Of a DNA stretch of 64,000 nucleotides, positions 8,903 to 16,530 are shown in pieces. The notes under the pieces were generated by a model. It saw only the letters and a list, made by a program, of their open reading frames with translations. It ran no database searches and was not told the DNA's origin. Every line of letters begins with the position of its first letter. Within the stretch, counting starts at the first letter, position 1. This DNA comes from JAVBJN01 sp031546985 (GTDB lineage Bacteria; Bacteroidota; Bacteroidia; Chitinophagales; Chitinophagaceae): contig JAVBJN010000024.1 of assembly GCA_031546985.1 (NCBI GenBank), positions 1 through 64,000 of the forward strand. The letters are read 5' to 3'. Made by a program: the position numbers and the translations under genes.

Positions 8903-9108
8903 TGTCATGCTGCCGGGTGAGGAACGAGCCTGTCTAACAAGAGGCAGACGAGAGCAGGGTATCTATTGCAGATGGGCGCACTGGTAAGAGATGCTGCTTC
9001 CTCTGCTCTTTATCGCACTGTAGATTAATCTCGCATACCGGCGCAGCATGACATGCTTATCACTGTCATGCTGCACTCCGACGTAGGAGGAGAAGCAGCA
9101 TCTCTTTT
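8903..9108. repeat. Two copies of a dispersed intergenic repeat
   Basis: The 547-bp gap between the lodA-like gene and the rhomboid gene contains two repeat units. The first (8903-9053) begins TGTCATGCTGCCG and ends CGCAGCATGACAT, so its ends are inverted. The second (9064-9108) reads TGTCATGCTGCACTCC followed by GACGTAGGAGG and GAAGCAGCATCTC. Related units occur at 29.5, 36.3, 38.4 and 41.2 kb. No ORF spans it. The remaining gap sequence, 8671-8902, is AT-rich with no clear feature. Confidence 0.7.
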
Positions 9109-9166
9109 GAACGATCAATTTCGGGATACTGTTTATCAGTATGCATCATAACCGCTTTGAATAGCA

Positions 9167-9195
9167 CAAAAAAAGCGCACCATATTGGTGCGCCT
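9167..9195 (-). terminator. Hairpin terminator after the rhomboid gene
   Basis: GCGCACCA and TGGTGCGC (9175-9182, 9186-9193) form a perfect 8-bp stem; on the minus strand it is followed by seven T residues. Confidence 0.8.
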
Positions 9196-9217
9196 TGATA
9201 CAATGAGCTATCGCGTA

Positions 9218-9832
9218 TTAATTCAAAAACGAAGGATGCGTTATTTGCTGGATAAAACTGGTAGCCAGTTTGGGCTCCATAATAAAGGTGTAGGTAATAC
9301 CGGTAATAGCACCCCAGAAGTGTGCATCGTGGTTAATGCCATCGCCACCTTGCTGGCGCGACATATACACCGTGTACACCAGGTAAATAACACCAAACAG
9401 CACACCCGGCAAAGGCAATACAATAAAGTAAATGGTAGTCCACGGGCTCAGGAAGATGAATGCAAAAAGGATGGCCGCCACACCACCCGAAGCGCCCAGT
9501 GAGCGGTAGTTGTAATTGTTGCGGTACTTAATGTAAGTAGGCAGCGACGAAACCACCACGCCCAGCACATACAGCAGCAGAAAGTTGTAAACCCCAAAGT
9601 ATTGTGCATACACATTCTCTACCGCCTTGCCAAAGAAGTAGAGCGTAATCATGTTAAAGATCAGGTGCGGCCAGTTGGCATGAATAAGGCTGCAGGTAAA
9701 CAAACGGTAAAATTGTTTGCTGCGGTTCATTTGCGCAGGCCACAAAATAAGCTCGTCGATAATGCGCTGGTTGTTAAAAGCGGCGATGGAAAAACCTGCC
9801 GTAATTAATATGATCAGATAAGTAATAGACAT
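9218..9832 (-). CDS. Rhomboid family intramembrane serine protease
   Basis: A 204-residue membrane protease that cuts transmembrane segments of other proteins. The nucleophile is Ser115 in GASGG (113-117) and the partner is His171 in HDAHFWGAI; the oxyanion-side motif HANWPHLIFN (51-60) is also present. About six TM segments can be seen, the usual bacterial core. The ATG at 9832 is used because the -7 box at 9854-9861 overlaps the alternative start at 9856. It is transcribed alone and ends at a strong terminator. The substrate cannot be predicted. Confidence 0.92.
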   Translation of the reverse strand: MSITYLIILITAGFSIAAFNNQRIIDELILWPAQMNRSKQFYRLFTCSLIHANWPHLIFNMITLYFFGKAVENVYAQYFGVYNFLLLYVLGVVVSSLPTYIKYRNNYNYRSLGASGGVAAILFAFIFLSPWTTIYFIVLPLPGVLFGVIYLVYTVYMSRQQGGDGINHDAHFWGAITGITYTFIMEPKLATSFIQQITHPSFLN

Positions 9833-9853
9833 AAGAATGTACTTGTAAAAGAG

Positions 9854-9861
9854 CAAATATA
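9854..9861 (-). promoter_or_regulatory. -7 box for the rhomboid gene
   Basis: TATATTTG on the minus strand is a perfect TAnnTTTG match, giving a leader of about 16 bases to the ATG at 9832. Confidence 0.7.
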
Positions 9862-9927
9862 AGGTATCGGAAGCAGCCGCATGTAACCTAACCCGTTAAA
9901 AATTAAAGGGTAATAACGGTACCGCTG

Positions 9928-10401
9928 CTAGGGATGGTGGTATTTTTCGTTGTTGATAACGGTATAGGCCCGGTAAATTTGTTCGGTAATAATAAGCCTT
10001 ACCAGCTGGTGCGGAAAAGTAAAGCTCGAAAGCGTAAGCGTAAGATGGGCTTTTTGTTTAATGGAATCGTCTACCCCAAAAGCGCCGCCAATAAGGAAAA
10101 CCACCCGGCGGGTACCCGCATTGCTCCATTGCTGTATTTTATCGGCCAGTTGCAGGGTAGTGAGCGATTTGCCCCTTTCGTCGAGCAGCACCAGGAAGTC
10201 GCCGGCTTGCATCTGAGCCTCAATCAGCGCGGCTTCTTTCAGTTTTTGCTGGTCTACAGGCAGGCGGCCCAGGTCTTTGGGCGGGGTTATAATCTTCATT
10301 TCGAAGTTGGTATAGTGTTTCAGCCTGTTGCTGTATTCCTTAATACCTTCTTCAATGTATTTTTCACCTGCTTTACCAATGGTCCAAACCTGCACTTTCA
10401 T
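9928..10401 (-). CDS. rlmH: 23S rRNA (pseudouridine1915-N3)-methyltransferase
   Basis: A 157-residue SPOUT-fold methyltransferase, the usual RlmH length, which methylates pseudouridine 1915 in helix 69 of 23S rRNA using S-adenosylmethionine. The knotted SAM-binding core is visible as LLDERGKSL and FLIGGAFGVDD, and the diagnostic C-terminus SSFTFPHQLVRLIITEQIYR ends with NNEKYHHP. The start ATG at 10401 gives MKVQVWTIGKAGEKYI, the family N-terminus. It stands alone between the rhomboid gene and the divergent gene at 10584. Confidence 0.96.
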   Translation of the reverse strand: MKVQVWTIGKAGEKYIEEGIKEYSNRLKHYTNFEMKIITPPKDLGRLPVDQQKLKEAALIEAQMQAGDFLVLLDERGKSLTTLQLADKIQQWSNAGTRRVVFLIGGAFGVDDSIKQKAHLTLTLSSFTFPHQLVRLIITEQIYRAYTVINNEKYHHP

Positions 10402-10583
10402 AAGCGTATAGCTGCTTTAGCCTGCAATGCTACTACATTATTTGCAAAACCGAAACCCCGGAGGCCTTGCCGCCACGCTATATAACGCTGTCTAAAAAAT
10501 ATTCCGGCATTGCCGTGCAGGAATATTGCGTGTTCTCAAAAAAGAAAATTAGTTTTAATGCACAACCACAGCCCTTGCTCCCT

Positions 10584-11057
10584 ATGATTGTTTATGATGA
10601 TGCCGAATGGCACGAAGAAGGTGAAATACCCGAAGTACTCCCTGTAGAAAACGCCGCTACCCATATTGGCATGTACCTGGCCTGGTGCATTAGCGGGCAG
10701 TTGATCTCCGGTACGTTTGCCCAACAATTTGCCGCATTACTGCCCCGCATTGGGGAAGACCATTCGTTGGTGCGCCAATTGGTGATGGAAGACCTGCATG
10801 AGAAGTTTACCGACGAGCTGCTGAACAACGAAGGCAATGCCTTTACCACCGCTTATTACGAGCCCGATACGGCTTTTGCGCAGCAATACGATTTTTACTT
10901 TAATGATTATTGCAATGTGCTCGATGAGCTGGCCGCAAGCGAAGGCAAAACCTTTGATACCGCTTATGAGTACGAAAACTCTGTGGTAAACTACACCGCC
11001 ATTTGCCAGCTATTAGACCAGCGCTTTGCCGAGTGGCGGCAGTTTTCGGGTGAGTAG
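10584..11057 (+). CDS. Hypothetical acidic protein (DUF7832-like)
   Basis: A 157-residue soluble, acidic protein. It opens with MIVYDDAEWHEEGEIPEVLP followed by NAATHIGMYLAWCISGQLI; that pattern (YDDAxWH, then ATHIGMxLAW) recalls a small bacterial family I associate with DUF7832, of unknown function. There is no signal peptide or TM segment. A frame extends upstream to 10467 but runs through the likely promoter (TAGTTTTA near 10549), so the ATG at 10584 is chosen. Its stop is two bases from the stop of the convergent DCC gene. Confidence 0.7.
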   Translation: MIVYDDAEWHEEGEIPEVLPVENAATHIGMYLAWCISGQLISGTFAQQFAALLPRIGEDHSLVRQLVMEDLHEKFTDELLNNEGNAFTTAYYEPDTAFAQQYDFYFNDYCNVLDELAASEGKTFDTAYEYENSVVNYTAICQLLDQRFAEWRQFSGE

Positions 11058-11059
11058 CA

Positions 11060-11464
11060 TTACCAGAATTTAGCGGCCATTGCGGGTGTAGGCACCATAC
11101 AAGCCTCTTTTTTGCCAAACCAGCGGTACCGGTTGCGGGCTATAAACGCATACAAACCCTCGCGGATAAAACGGGGAATGAAGCGGTATATGCCAACCGT
11201 TTTCCAAAAGCCACCCAGCTCCGTAGCTATTTTAATAGCAGCATCCGACTGGTAGTAAAACTGTGTGCCATCGTAAGCGATAATGCTATCAGGCACAGGG
11301 GCAGGAGCCGCTTGCAGCAGGGCTTTCACCTTTTCGTCCTGGAGCGATGCAAACATTAACTTATTTTGCTTGTCGCGCGCAATAAGCCACAGCACCGTAC
11401 CATTGCACAGGTTGCAAACGCCATCGAAGAGCACCAGGGTTTTATCGGGGAAAGGAAAATGCAT
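11060..11464 (-). CDS. DCC-family thiol-disulfide oxidoreductase (DUF393)
   Basis: A 134-residue protein with the DCC motif near the N-terminus: FDGVCNLCNGTV at about residues 13-24, giving the DxxCxxC active site of this thioredoxin-like family. The remaining part (RFIPRFIREGLYAFIARNRYR) is the usual family C-terminal region. Members are predicted thiol oxidoreductases of unknown substrate. It is convergent with the gene at 10584, with only two bases between the stop codons. Confidence 0.88.
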   Translation of the reverse strand: MHFPFPDKTLVLFDGVCNLCNGTVLWLIARDKQNKLMFASLQDEKVKALLQAAPAPVPDSIIAYDGTQFYYQSDAAIKIATELGGFWKTVGIYRFIPRFIREGLYAFIARNRYRWFGKKEACMVPTPAMAAKFW

Positions 11465-11538
11465 TAAAACGTAGTTCGAATCTTATCTCAAATGTACTTC
11501 AGATAAATCACTTCTTGCCAATACCGGGCCTTTGCACT

Positions 11539-11546
11539 TATATTTG
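11539..11546 (+). promoter_or_regulatory. -7 box for the TPR lipoprotein
   Basis: TATATTTG is a perfect TAnnTTTG match, about 43 bases upstream of the ATG at 11590. Confidence 0.7.
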
Positions 11547-11589
11547 CAAACACCGGACTGGAAATGGCCCGGAAAAATGATTAAGCTAC

Positions 11590-12144
11590 ATGATGAAAAA
11601 ACTAGTTGTAATTGCGCTTACATTGGGATCTGTAGTGGCCTGTAAGCCAGGAAACCAGAAACTGAAGGACAGAATTGAGATGGCAGAAATCAAATTATTG
11701 GATTCTGCCGATGTAAAACCGCTCGATTCTTTTGCTGCCAGAAATGTGATTGGGTTGTATAAAGAATATGTGTCGCGTTTCCCGAAAGATTCGCTTTCGC
11801 CCAAATACTGTTTCAAAACCGGGGAGCTGTACAATGCCATTGGCGTATACGACAGCGCCGTTTATGCCTGGAAAATTGTGACCGAACAATACGATAGTAC
11901 CAACCTGGCGGCCAAAAGCCTGTATTGGATGGCTTTTGTAACCGAAAACAATATTGGCGATCAGGCTAAGGCTATTGGGCTGTACCAGCAGTTTTTGCAA
12001 AAATACCCCACGCACCAGCTGGCCGCCGCAGCACAATTCTCGCTCGAGAATATGAACAAAAGCAGCCTCGATATTATTCGCGATTTTGAAGCAAAGAATG
12101 GAGGCGATACTACCGTAAGGGTAGATACCATTAAGGTGCCGTAA
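11590..12144 (+). CDS. TPR-containing lipoprotein
   Basis: A 184-residue exported protein with a short signal peptide and lipobox SVVAC (Cys18), so it is probably anchored in the outer or inner membrane. The body has tetratricopeptide-like helix pairs, for example residues about 53-80 (GLYKEYVSRFPKDSL) and 125-150 (AIGLYQQFLQKYPTHQLAAA), as in small scaffold lipoproteins. The C-terminus ends TTVRVDTIKVP. Two ATGs in tandem (11590, 11593) could both serve as start. It has its own promoter and ends at a bidirectional hairpin. Partner unknown. Confidence 0.85.
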   Translation: MMKKLVVIALTLGSVVACKPGNQKLKDRIEMAEIKLLDSADVKPLDSFAARNVIGLYKEYVSRFPKDSLSPKYCFKTGELYNAIGVYDSAVYAWKIVTEQYDSTNLAAKSLYWMAFVTENNIGDQAKAIGLYQQFLQKYPTHQLAAAAQFSLENMNKSSLDIIRDFEAKNGGDTTVRVDTIKVP

Positions 12145-12164
12145 ACACAAACTAGCATTTTAAT

Positions 12165-12201
12165 ATCAAAAGCGGGCTGCCATAGGTAGCCCGCTTTTGA
12201 T
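12165..12201 (+). terminator. Hairpin terminator after the TPR lipoprotein
   Basis: ATCAAAAGCGGGCT (12165-12178) pairs perfectly with AGCCCGCTTTTGAT (12188-12201). The A/T ends allow termination on either strand. Confidence 0.8.
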
Positions 12202-12328
12202 TAAACCCAGATAAACCACGTTGAGAAGCATTGATATCAAGGCATGCAGCAGAAGCCACAGTAGTAGAGGCGTTTAATCAGGGAATGTATCCGCAAAAGT
12301 GGCGTATCCGTTTTCGGACGGTTTTTGG

Positions 12329-12355
12329 GTTACTTTTTTTTTAAAAAAAAGTAAC
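12329..12355. repeat. Near-perfect AT palindrome
   Basis: GTTAC followed by nine T, eight A, then GTAAC. It lies in the 258-bp gap between the TPR terminator and the gene at 12460. It is unusually symmetrical but has no neighbouring gene end; it may be a relic terminator or a recombination point. Confidence 0.55.
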
Positions 12356-12459
12356 AAAAGCCAGAAAGACATTTGAAGTTGAATGATTGAGTGGCGAAAG
12401 AATAAATCCAGGTGCTGAAATGAGAAATCTACCGCCGTGCCGCCCCTTTGGTTAAGCCA

Positions 12460-12921
12460 TTACACAGGCTCCTCCTCCACCCGCCATCCTGCCAGCTCCA
12501 GCAGCCGGGCAGTGCGCACCATAAGGGCGTGCTGGTCTTCGCTATTAAGCACAGGCCCTGCCTGGCATAGCAGCTGCGCCGCACTAAGGTTCATTAACGC
12601 ATGCAGGCGTTTATCTTGCAGGCTAGCATTGGCCAATAGGGCAGGTAGCCCCGGTAGCGCAGGGCTTGCTGCATGTAGCAGCGGGGCAAAGCCACCATAG
12701 GCCGCCAGTGTGCCGCCCGCAGCGCTCTGGCATATGGCCAGTATGGCTTGCTGCAATAAAAAGCAGCCCACGGCCCCTGCCTGTGGGGGCAGCAAATCGG
12801 CCTCGGCCCTAAATAGATAATGTGCATTGCGCAGTGCCGTGGCGCTATCCATAAGCAAAGGCTCGCTGTGGTAATGTGGCATGTGCGCTGGCATGGCCAC
12901 GCCGTAGAAATGGTGCATCAT
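12460..12921 (-). CDS. Hypothetical protein, possibly HEPN-like
   Basis: A 153-residue alpha-helical protein with an unusually high alanine and leucine content. The central part, residues about 28-68 (LRNAHYLFRAEADLL ... FLLQQAILAICQ), and the C-terminal helices loosely resemble the helical layout of HEPN domains, but the RxxxxH catalytic motif is not evident, so this is only a suggestion. It starts at the ATG at 12921 with a weak -7 element (TAAATTTT) just upstream. It is divergent from the XRE regulator, which may hint at a shared function, and lies at the edge of the accessory island. Confidence 0.5.
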   Translation of the reverse strand: MMHHFYGVAMPAHMPHYHSEPLLMDSATALRNAHYLFRAEADLLPPQAGAVGCFLLQQAILAICQSAAGGTLAAYGGFAPLLHAASPALPGLPALLANASLQDKRLHALMNLSAAQLLCQAGPVLNSEDQHALMVRTARLLELAGWRVEEEPV

Positions 12922-13055
12922 AGATTGTAAAATTTAGTTGCACACAAAGCACGCACAAGTGCATAGCATAGCCCATGCTGGCAGGGCATTAATAGCCGTT
13001 TTTATCGGCATAGGGTAGCGGTATTTTATTCCGCACACCGATGCAGGCAAATTAT

Positions 13056-13063
13056 TACATTTG
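13056..13063 (+). promoter_or_regulatory. -7 box for the XRE regulator
   Basis: TACATTTG is a perfect TAnnTTTG match. It lies downstream of the in-frame start at 13041, which is therefore excluded; the ATG at 13086 is the natural start. Confidence 0.7.
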
Positions 13064-13085
13064 TTGCATGACAATAACCAATACC

Positions 13086-13514
13086 ATGAACGAGAAAAAA
13101 GTACACGAGGGCCGCAACATAAAACGATTTCGCGAAATGCTGGGCCTAAAGCAAGATGCACTTGCCTTTGAGCTGGGCGATGATTGGACGCAAAAAAAGA
13201 TCTCGCAACTCGAAGCCAAAGAAACAGTTGATATAACGATACTTCAAAGAGTATCAGAAGTATTAAAAATACCTGTAGAAGCATTTCAAAATTTTGACGA
13301 AGAACAAGCGATAAACTTTATTGCAAATACTTTTCATGATAGCGCCGTTGCTAGTTCATTTTCGGATGGCGCACAGGCAAACTTCAATTGTTCCTTCAAT
13401 CCTTTAAACAAGGTTATTGAGCTATACGAAGAGAATAAGCAACTTTACGAGCGCATGCTTAAAGAAAAAGATGAGCTGCTGCGCCAGTTTATAGAGCAGC
13501 AAGCCCGCAAATAA
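13086..13514 (+). CDS. XRE-family helix-turn-helix regulator
   Basis: A 142-residue DNA-binding protein. Residues about 6-65 form a Cro/C1-type HTH (GRNIKRFREMLGLKQDALAF ... KKISQLEAKETVDITILQRV). A variable linker follows, and the C-terminal 35 residues (NKVIELYEENKQLYERMLKE...) are a likely coiled coil for dimerisation. Small regulators of this build, with a DxTxLxxVSxxLxIPVEAF HTH tail, are common in Bacteroidota, often near mobile DNA. It is divergent from the gene at 12460 and lies directly upstream of an IS3 remnant. Target unknown. Confidence 0.85.
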   Translation: MNEKKVHEGRNIKRFREMLGLKQDALAFELGDDWTQKKISQLEAKETVDITILQRVSEVLKIPVEAFQNFDEEQAINFIANTFHDSAVASSFSDGAQANFNCSFNPLNKVIELYEENKQLYERMLKEKDELLRQFIEQQARK

Positions 13515-13560
13515 TACCACCTGCACCAAATGATATGCCTTAATTTTAAACTCGTAAAGG

Positions 13561-13836
13561 ATGAAAAAGAGTCAATTCAGCCCTGTTCAGATCGCGAACA
13601 TACTAAAGGAGTTTGAAGGGGTAAAACAGCAGAAGAAATCACCCGTGCATACGGTGTTAGCAAAGCCAGCTTGTATAAATGGCGGCAGCGTTATGGGGGT
13701 ATGGAAGCCAGCGAACTGAAACGCATTAAAGAGTTGGAAGAAGAGAATGCCCGATGCCTTTGTGCACGACTATAATCACCACAGGCCACATGATGCATTA
13801 GGAGGGCTATCACCTAAAATGTATAAAGAAAAAAAT
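13561..13836 (+). pseudogene. IS3-family transposase remnant (orfA start joined to orfB end)
   Basis: A decayed insertion sequence. From the ATG at 13561 the sequence reads as the OrfA HTH protein (MKKSQFSPVQIANILKEFEG), then a one-base loss near 13620 shifts the frame to AEEITRAYGVSKASLYKWRQ and continues to LKRIKELEEENA at about 13748. There it jumps straight to the last residues of OrfB (FVHDYNHHRPHDALGGLSPK), so the whole catalytic DDE core is missing. A GGGGAGCCTACA sequence near 13960 may be the right inverted end; no left end is seen. It marks past transposition at the edge of the accessory island. Confidence 0.85.
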
Positions 13837-13898
13837 TGCTTTCCGGGGCTCCGTTCCGCTTCGGCTACGCCTTCGCTCCACTACGCCCCAGAAAGCAA
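13836..13898. repeat. Palindromic insertion in the IS3 remnant tail
   Basis: TTGCTTTCCGGGGC (13836-13849) and GCCCCAGAAAGCAA (13885-13898) are inverted with 13 of 14 bases matching. The 35-bp loop has its own short repeats (CCGTTCCGCTTCGGC / ACGCCTTCGCTCC). It sits exactly where OrfB normally ends and changes its C-terminus, so it looks like a small inserted repeat element. The stretch after it, 13899-14124, holds only the possible IS end and a short decayed reading frame on the minus strand. Confidence 0.55.
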
Positions 13899-14124
13899 TA
13901 AACAACCAACTATGTGTAATTTAGTCTCCCTTTAACACGTACTGAAAATGGGGAGCCTACACAACATCCAGATCCAAACAATAATAAACTGAGGTGCCAT
14001 CTTTATCGCAAAAATTTGGCCTGCCTAATTGCTTTTTTATTTTTTTTCTATTGAGGGTTCTTAGGTAGGTAAAGAACGCTTTCTTTTTATATGTCGTATA
14101 TCTATACTCACCATTTGTAGCCCA

Positions 14125-14277
14125 TTACTTCTTGTCGAAAACAAAAGATTGTGCATTAGTTTTAGCAAAAGAGCCAATGAATAATAATACTGCAATGACA
14201 CTAGCGGATATCGTTAAGTTGCCACCTTTGGCAATTCTAGCTGTTTTATTTCTTAAGTGCCTACTCACTCTCATCAT
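14125..14277 (-). CDS. 50-residue signal-peptide-like small protein
   Basis: A short frame starting at the ATG at 14277 (or 14274), which overlaps the stop of the upstream lipoprotein gene by 17 bases. The protein has a basic N-terminus (residues 1-18, MMRVSRHLRNKTARIAKG), a hydrophobic stretch (SASVIAVLLFIGSFA), and a typical signal peptidase site TNAQS, leaving only seven or so residues (FVFDKK) after cleavage. It could be a secreted peptide, or the surviving 5' end of a secreted protein whose remainder was lost. The overlap suggests translational coupling to the lipoprotein gene. No family recognised. Confidence 0.45.
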   Translation of the reverse strand: MMRVSRHLRNKTARIAKGGNLTISASVIAVLLFIGSFAKTNAQSFVFDKK

Positions 14278-14782
14278 TAACTAACGTATCATTTTTATAT
14301 AGTTTATGGATAATTCTTTTGCCACCAACATAGTATACGTTATAATACCCATCTAGCTTGCCCTTTTTAAACGTCGCCTCTCTGGTAATCTGCTCACATT
14401 TGGGCAATAAAAACTCTGTGTATTGGCCGTGGACTTTTCCTTCCTTAGTTACATATCGGATTTGCACCTTATTTCTATAAAGGATTTCTACAGTTTTTTC
14501 TTTAGTGAAAGCGTTGTAGGTTACCGACCGCTTTACAAACGAAGAGTCATTTCCCTTAGGAACAACTAACACTTTTTTTCTGGTAAGCGGGTCGTACATT
14601 TCACGTATGTTGCAAATTTCAGTAATCAGACTATCTGTTTTAGTGATCTGCTGATTGTAGCATTTGGTTTCAATTACTTTGTTGACTTTACATGATGTAA
14701 AAGAAAAGACACTTACCATGTAAAAGAAAAGTAAACTGACATTTCGTAAAACAATCAAATTAATATTTCTATTTCTTTTCAT
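14261..14782 (-). CDS. Lipoprotein with MORN/YwqK-like repeats (possible immunity protein)
   Basis: A 173-residue exported lipoprotein with lipobox FTSC (Cys31). The second half contains repeats of the form EGKVHGQYTEF and KGKLDGYYNVYYVGG, resembling MORN/YwqK repeats. It starts inside the end of the Rhs-tail chimera gene (14 bp overlap), so the two are translated from one message. Small lipoproteins placed directly after polymorphic toxins are often immunity proteins, and that is the inferred role here; it is not shown by the sequence alone. The region is AT-richer than its neighbours. Confidence 0.65.
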   Translation of the reverse strand: MKRNRNINLIVLRNVSLLFFYMVSVFSFTSCKVNKVIETKCYNQQITKTDSLITEICNIREMYDPLTRKKVLVVPKGNDSSFVKRSVTYNAFTKEKTVEILYRNKVQIRYVTKEGKVHGQYTEFLLPKCEQITREATFKKGKLDGYYNVYYVGGKRIIHKLYKNDTLVNDESE

Positions 14783-16523
14783 TCTTTAATGGGTACGGGT
14801 TAAATTCTTTTGCTGTGTTATCATTTTTTCTGCTTTTATACATTGTTTCTACTCTGTCTGAATAGCTGCCAGAATATCCCTTTTTGTGATACAAGTCACC
14901 GCGGGGCTTATTTCCTCCTTCAACTTCTGAAGCTTCATTGTATTCCATAATATACATTATATCTCCTGCTTCGTTTGCAAGGTGCAAATCATAAAAATCA
15001 CTTCCATATAGAGTGATGTTAAAACCATATCTTTCTTGTCCCTCTTGCACTGTGTTGTCTTGAACAGTCAGCCAAATGCCTTTCCCGTTATAATCTACTT
15101 GCATTTTATTAGTTCGAGGACCAAAAGGTTCGGTAACTGCTGCCTCTCCATGATCAAGGCCAGAAATGCGATTGTCTATGGTTACTATAGCTTCCACATC
15201 TTTCATTTCTCCTATGTAATCCATGACTTTTAAATTGTCTATGTAATTATACAGAGCAGGATCTCCAGTACTCATTTCTTTAAAAACTTGTTTAACTGCT
15301 GCCTGCCTTGCTTCAAAATAGGCTAATGCTCGTTGCACACTTTTATCATTTGGAACTTCTTTTAGTTTGCCTTGCCAATAGGCCACGTTTGCATCAAATC
15401 CATTAACCCATTTCCTGCCATCTGGATCTACATACAATATAGGATTATTATTAAACGCTGAGTAGGGCGATTGTCCTGGAAACTCATGCGCTAGAGGATC
15501 AATATTCCATGCAAATACCACAGGGTCAAAATTGTATTGGTTGTATAGTATATCATCGTTCAAAAAAGTTACAATTTCTTTTCTCCTGGTATCAAACACC
15601 GTATTGCCATAGCGCTCCAGCGGCTTGGTTTTAATCTGCTCATCAAACAGGCCCCACGAGAGGCTTGCGTACCGTGTAGGTACCAGGTGGGTATTCTTTA
15701 GCCCGTCTTCTGGCCTATAGTCTTTATACGCCAGTCTAATAAGGGTGTCTTTGGTCCAGCCCTGCACCAAACGGTTTTTCATCTCAAAAGGCATTTCGCG
15801 GTAGCCCATATCAAAAATATGGCCCACCCATGCCTGGTAGGCTTTAAAATCTTTATTGTCTTTAAGTAAGGGCACCGCCTTGTGCAGTTGGGTTATCCTT
15901 GCTTCCATTACCTCAGCCTTCAGGAGCATGGCATTGAGGTTATGATCGTCATAACGCAGTGCCTTTTCTGCACAAGCCATCATAAAATCATCATCATTCA
16001 CACCAAATTTGTACTCATATGACTTAGCCAGGTAAACCAGGCAAAGCGCTACAGATTGTTTGTTATCGAGCTCGCGCAGCGCTATGTTTTTCTTTACCGC
16101 CTCGGTAGTGGCGTGGGTAAGCGTTTCTATTGTGCCAGTGCCCGGAAAAGCACGGGTAGATAACTCTACATTATAGTATATGCCTTTTTCATTGGCATGG
16201 CGTATGTAAATGTGCCCCGGTGCTGTGCATAGCCTGGCATCTGATTGCAACCTGTCAGAAAATATCTTAAACAAGGCAGCCAGTGCAAAACAGTTGCCTT
16301 CATTTTGCATTAGCAAATGCGATACATGTGTATTGGTCCAATCGGTGGTACCCATAGGGTCGGAGCAGGAGTAATGATAAGCCTTGTGTAATACAAGCGA
16401 GTCGCCTTGCTTCCAGATAGAAGGCTGCGTGAGGTATTTAAAAATAGCAAAGTTGGCCAGTGCCTTTTGGTATAAGGCAATCTTTTGCTCTTTGGTGCCC
16501 GATAGGTCTGTTACCGGGTGCAT
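14769..16523 (-). CDS. Chimeric protein: transglutaminase-like domain, Rhs-core tail, variable C-terminal domain
   Basis: A 584-residue mosaic. Residues about 40-135 look like a transglutaminase-like fold with Cys78 in NEGNCFALAALF and His104 in APGHIYIRH. Residues 155-225 are helical, TPR-like. At 335-370 comes FDPVVFAWNIDPLAHEFPGQ followed by SPYSAFNNNPILYVDPDGRK, the end of an Rhs core, without any of the preceding Rhs repeats. The last 214 residues form a separate domain; LANEAGDIMYIMEYNEA occupies the place where zincin-like Rhs tips carry HExxH, so a catalytically dead version is possible. The 5' end may be broken: a same-strand frame at 16531-16677 appears to encode earlier residues. 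Confidence 0.75.
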   Translation of the reverse strand: MHPVTDLSGTKEQKIALYQKALANFAIFKYLTQPSIWKQGDSLVLHKAYHYSCSDPMGTTDWTNTHVSHLLMQNEGNCFALAALFKIFSDRLQSDARLCTAPGHIYIRHANEKGIYYNVELSTRAFPGTGTIETLTHATTEAVKKNIALRELDNKQSVALCLVYLAKSYEYKFGVNDDDFMMACAEKALRYDDHNLNAMLLKAEVMEARITQLHKAVPLLKDNKDFKAYQAWVGHIFDMGYREMPFEMKNRLVQGWTKDTLIRLAYKDYRPEDGLKNTHLVPTRYASLSWGLFDEQIKTKPLERYGNTVFDTRRKEIVTFLNDDILYNQYNFDPVVFAWNIDPLAHEFPGQSPYSAFNNNPILYVDPDGRKWVNGFDANVAYWQGKLKEVPNDKSVQRALAYFEARQAAVKQVFKEMSTGDPALYNYIDNLKVMDYIGEMKDVEAIVTIDNRISGLDHGEAAVTEPFGPRTNKMQVDYNGKGIWLTVQDNTVQEGQERYGFNITLYGSDFYDLHLANEAGDIMYIMEYNEASEVEGGNKPRGDLYHKKGYSGSYSDRVETMYKSRKNDNTAKEFNPYPLKNEKK

Positions 16524-16530
16524 AGCGCTA

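Noticed and set aside
13747..13935. A 62-residue frame starting MPDAFVHDYNHH
   Set aside because: It is the transposase OrfB tail plus an inserted repeat, not an independent gene.
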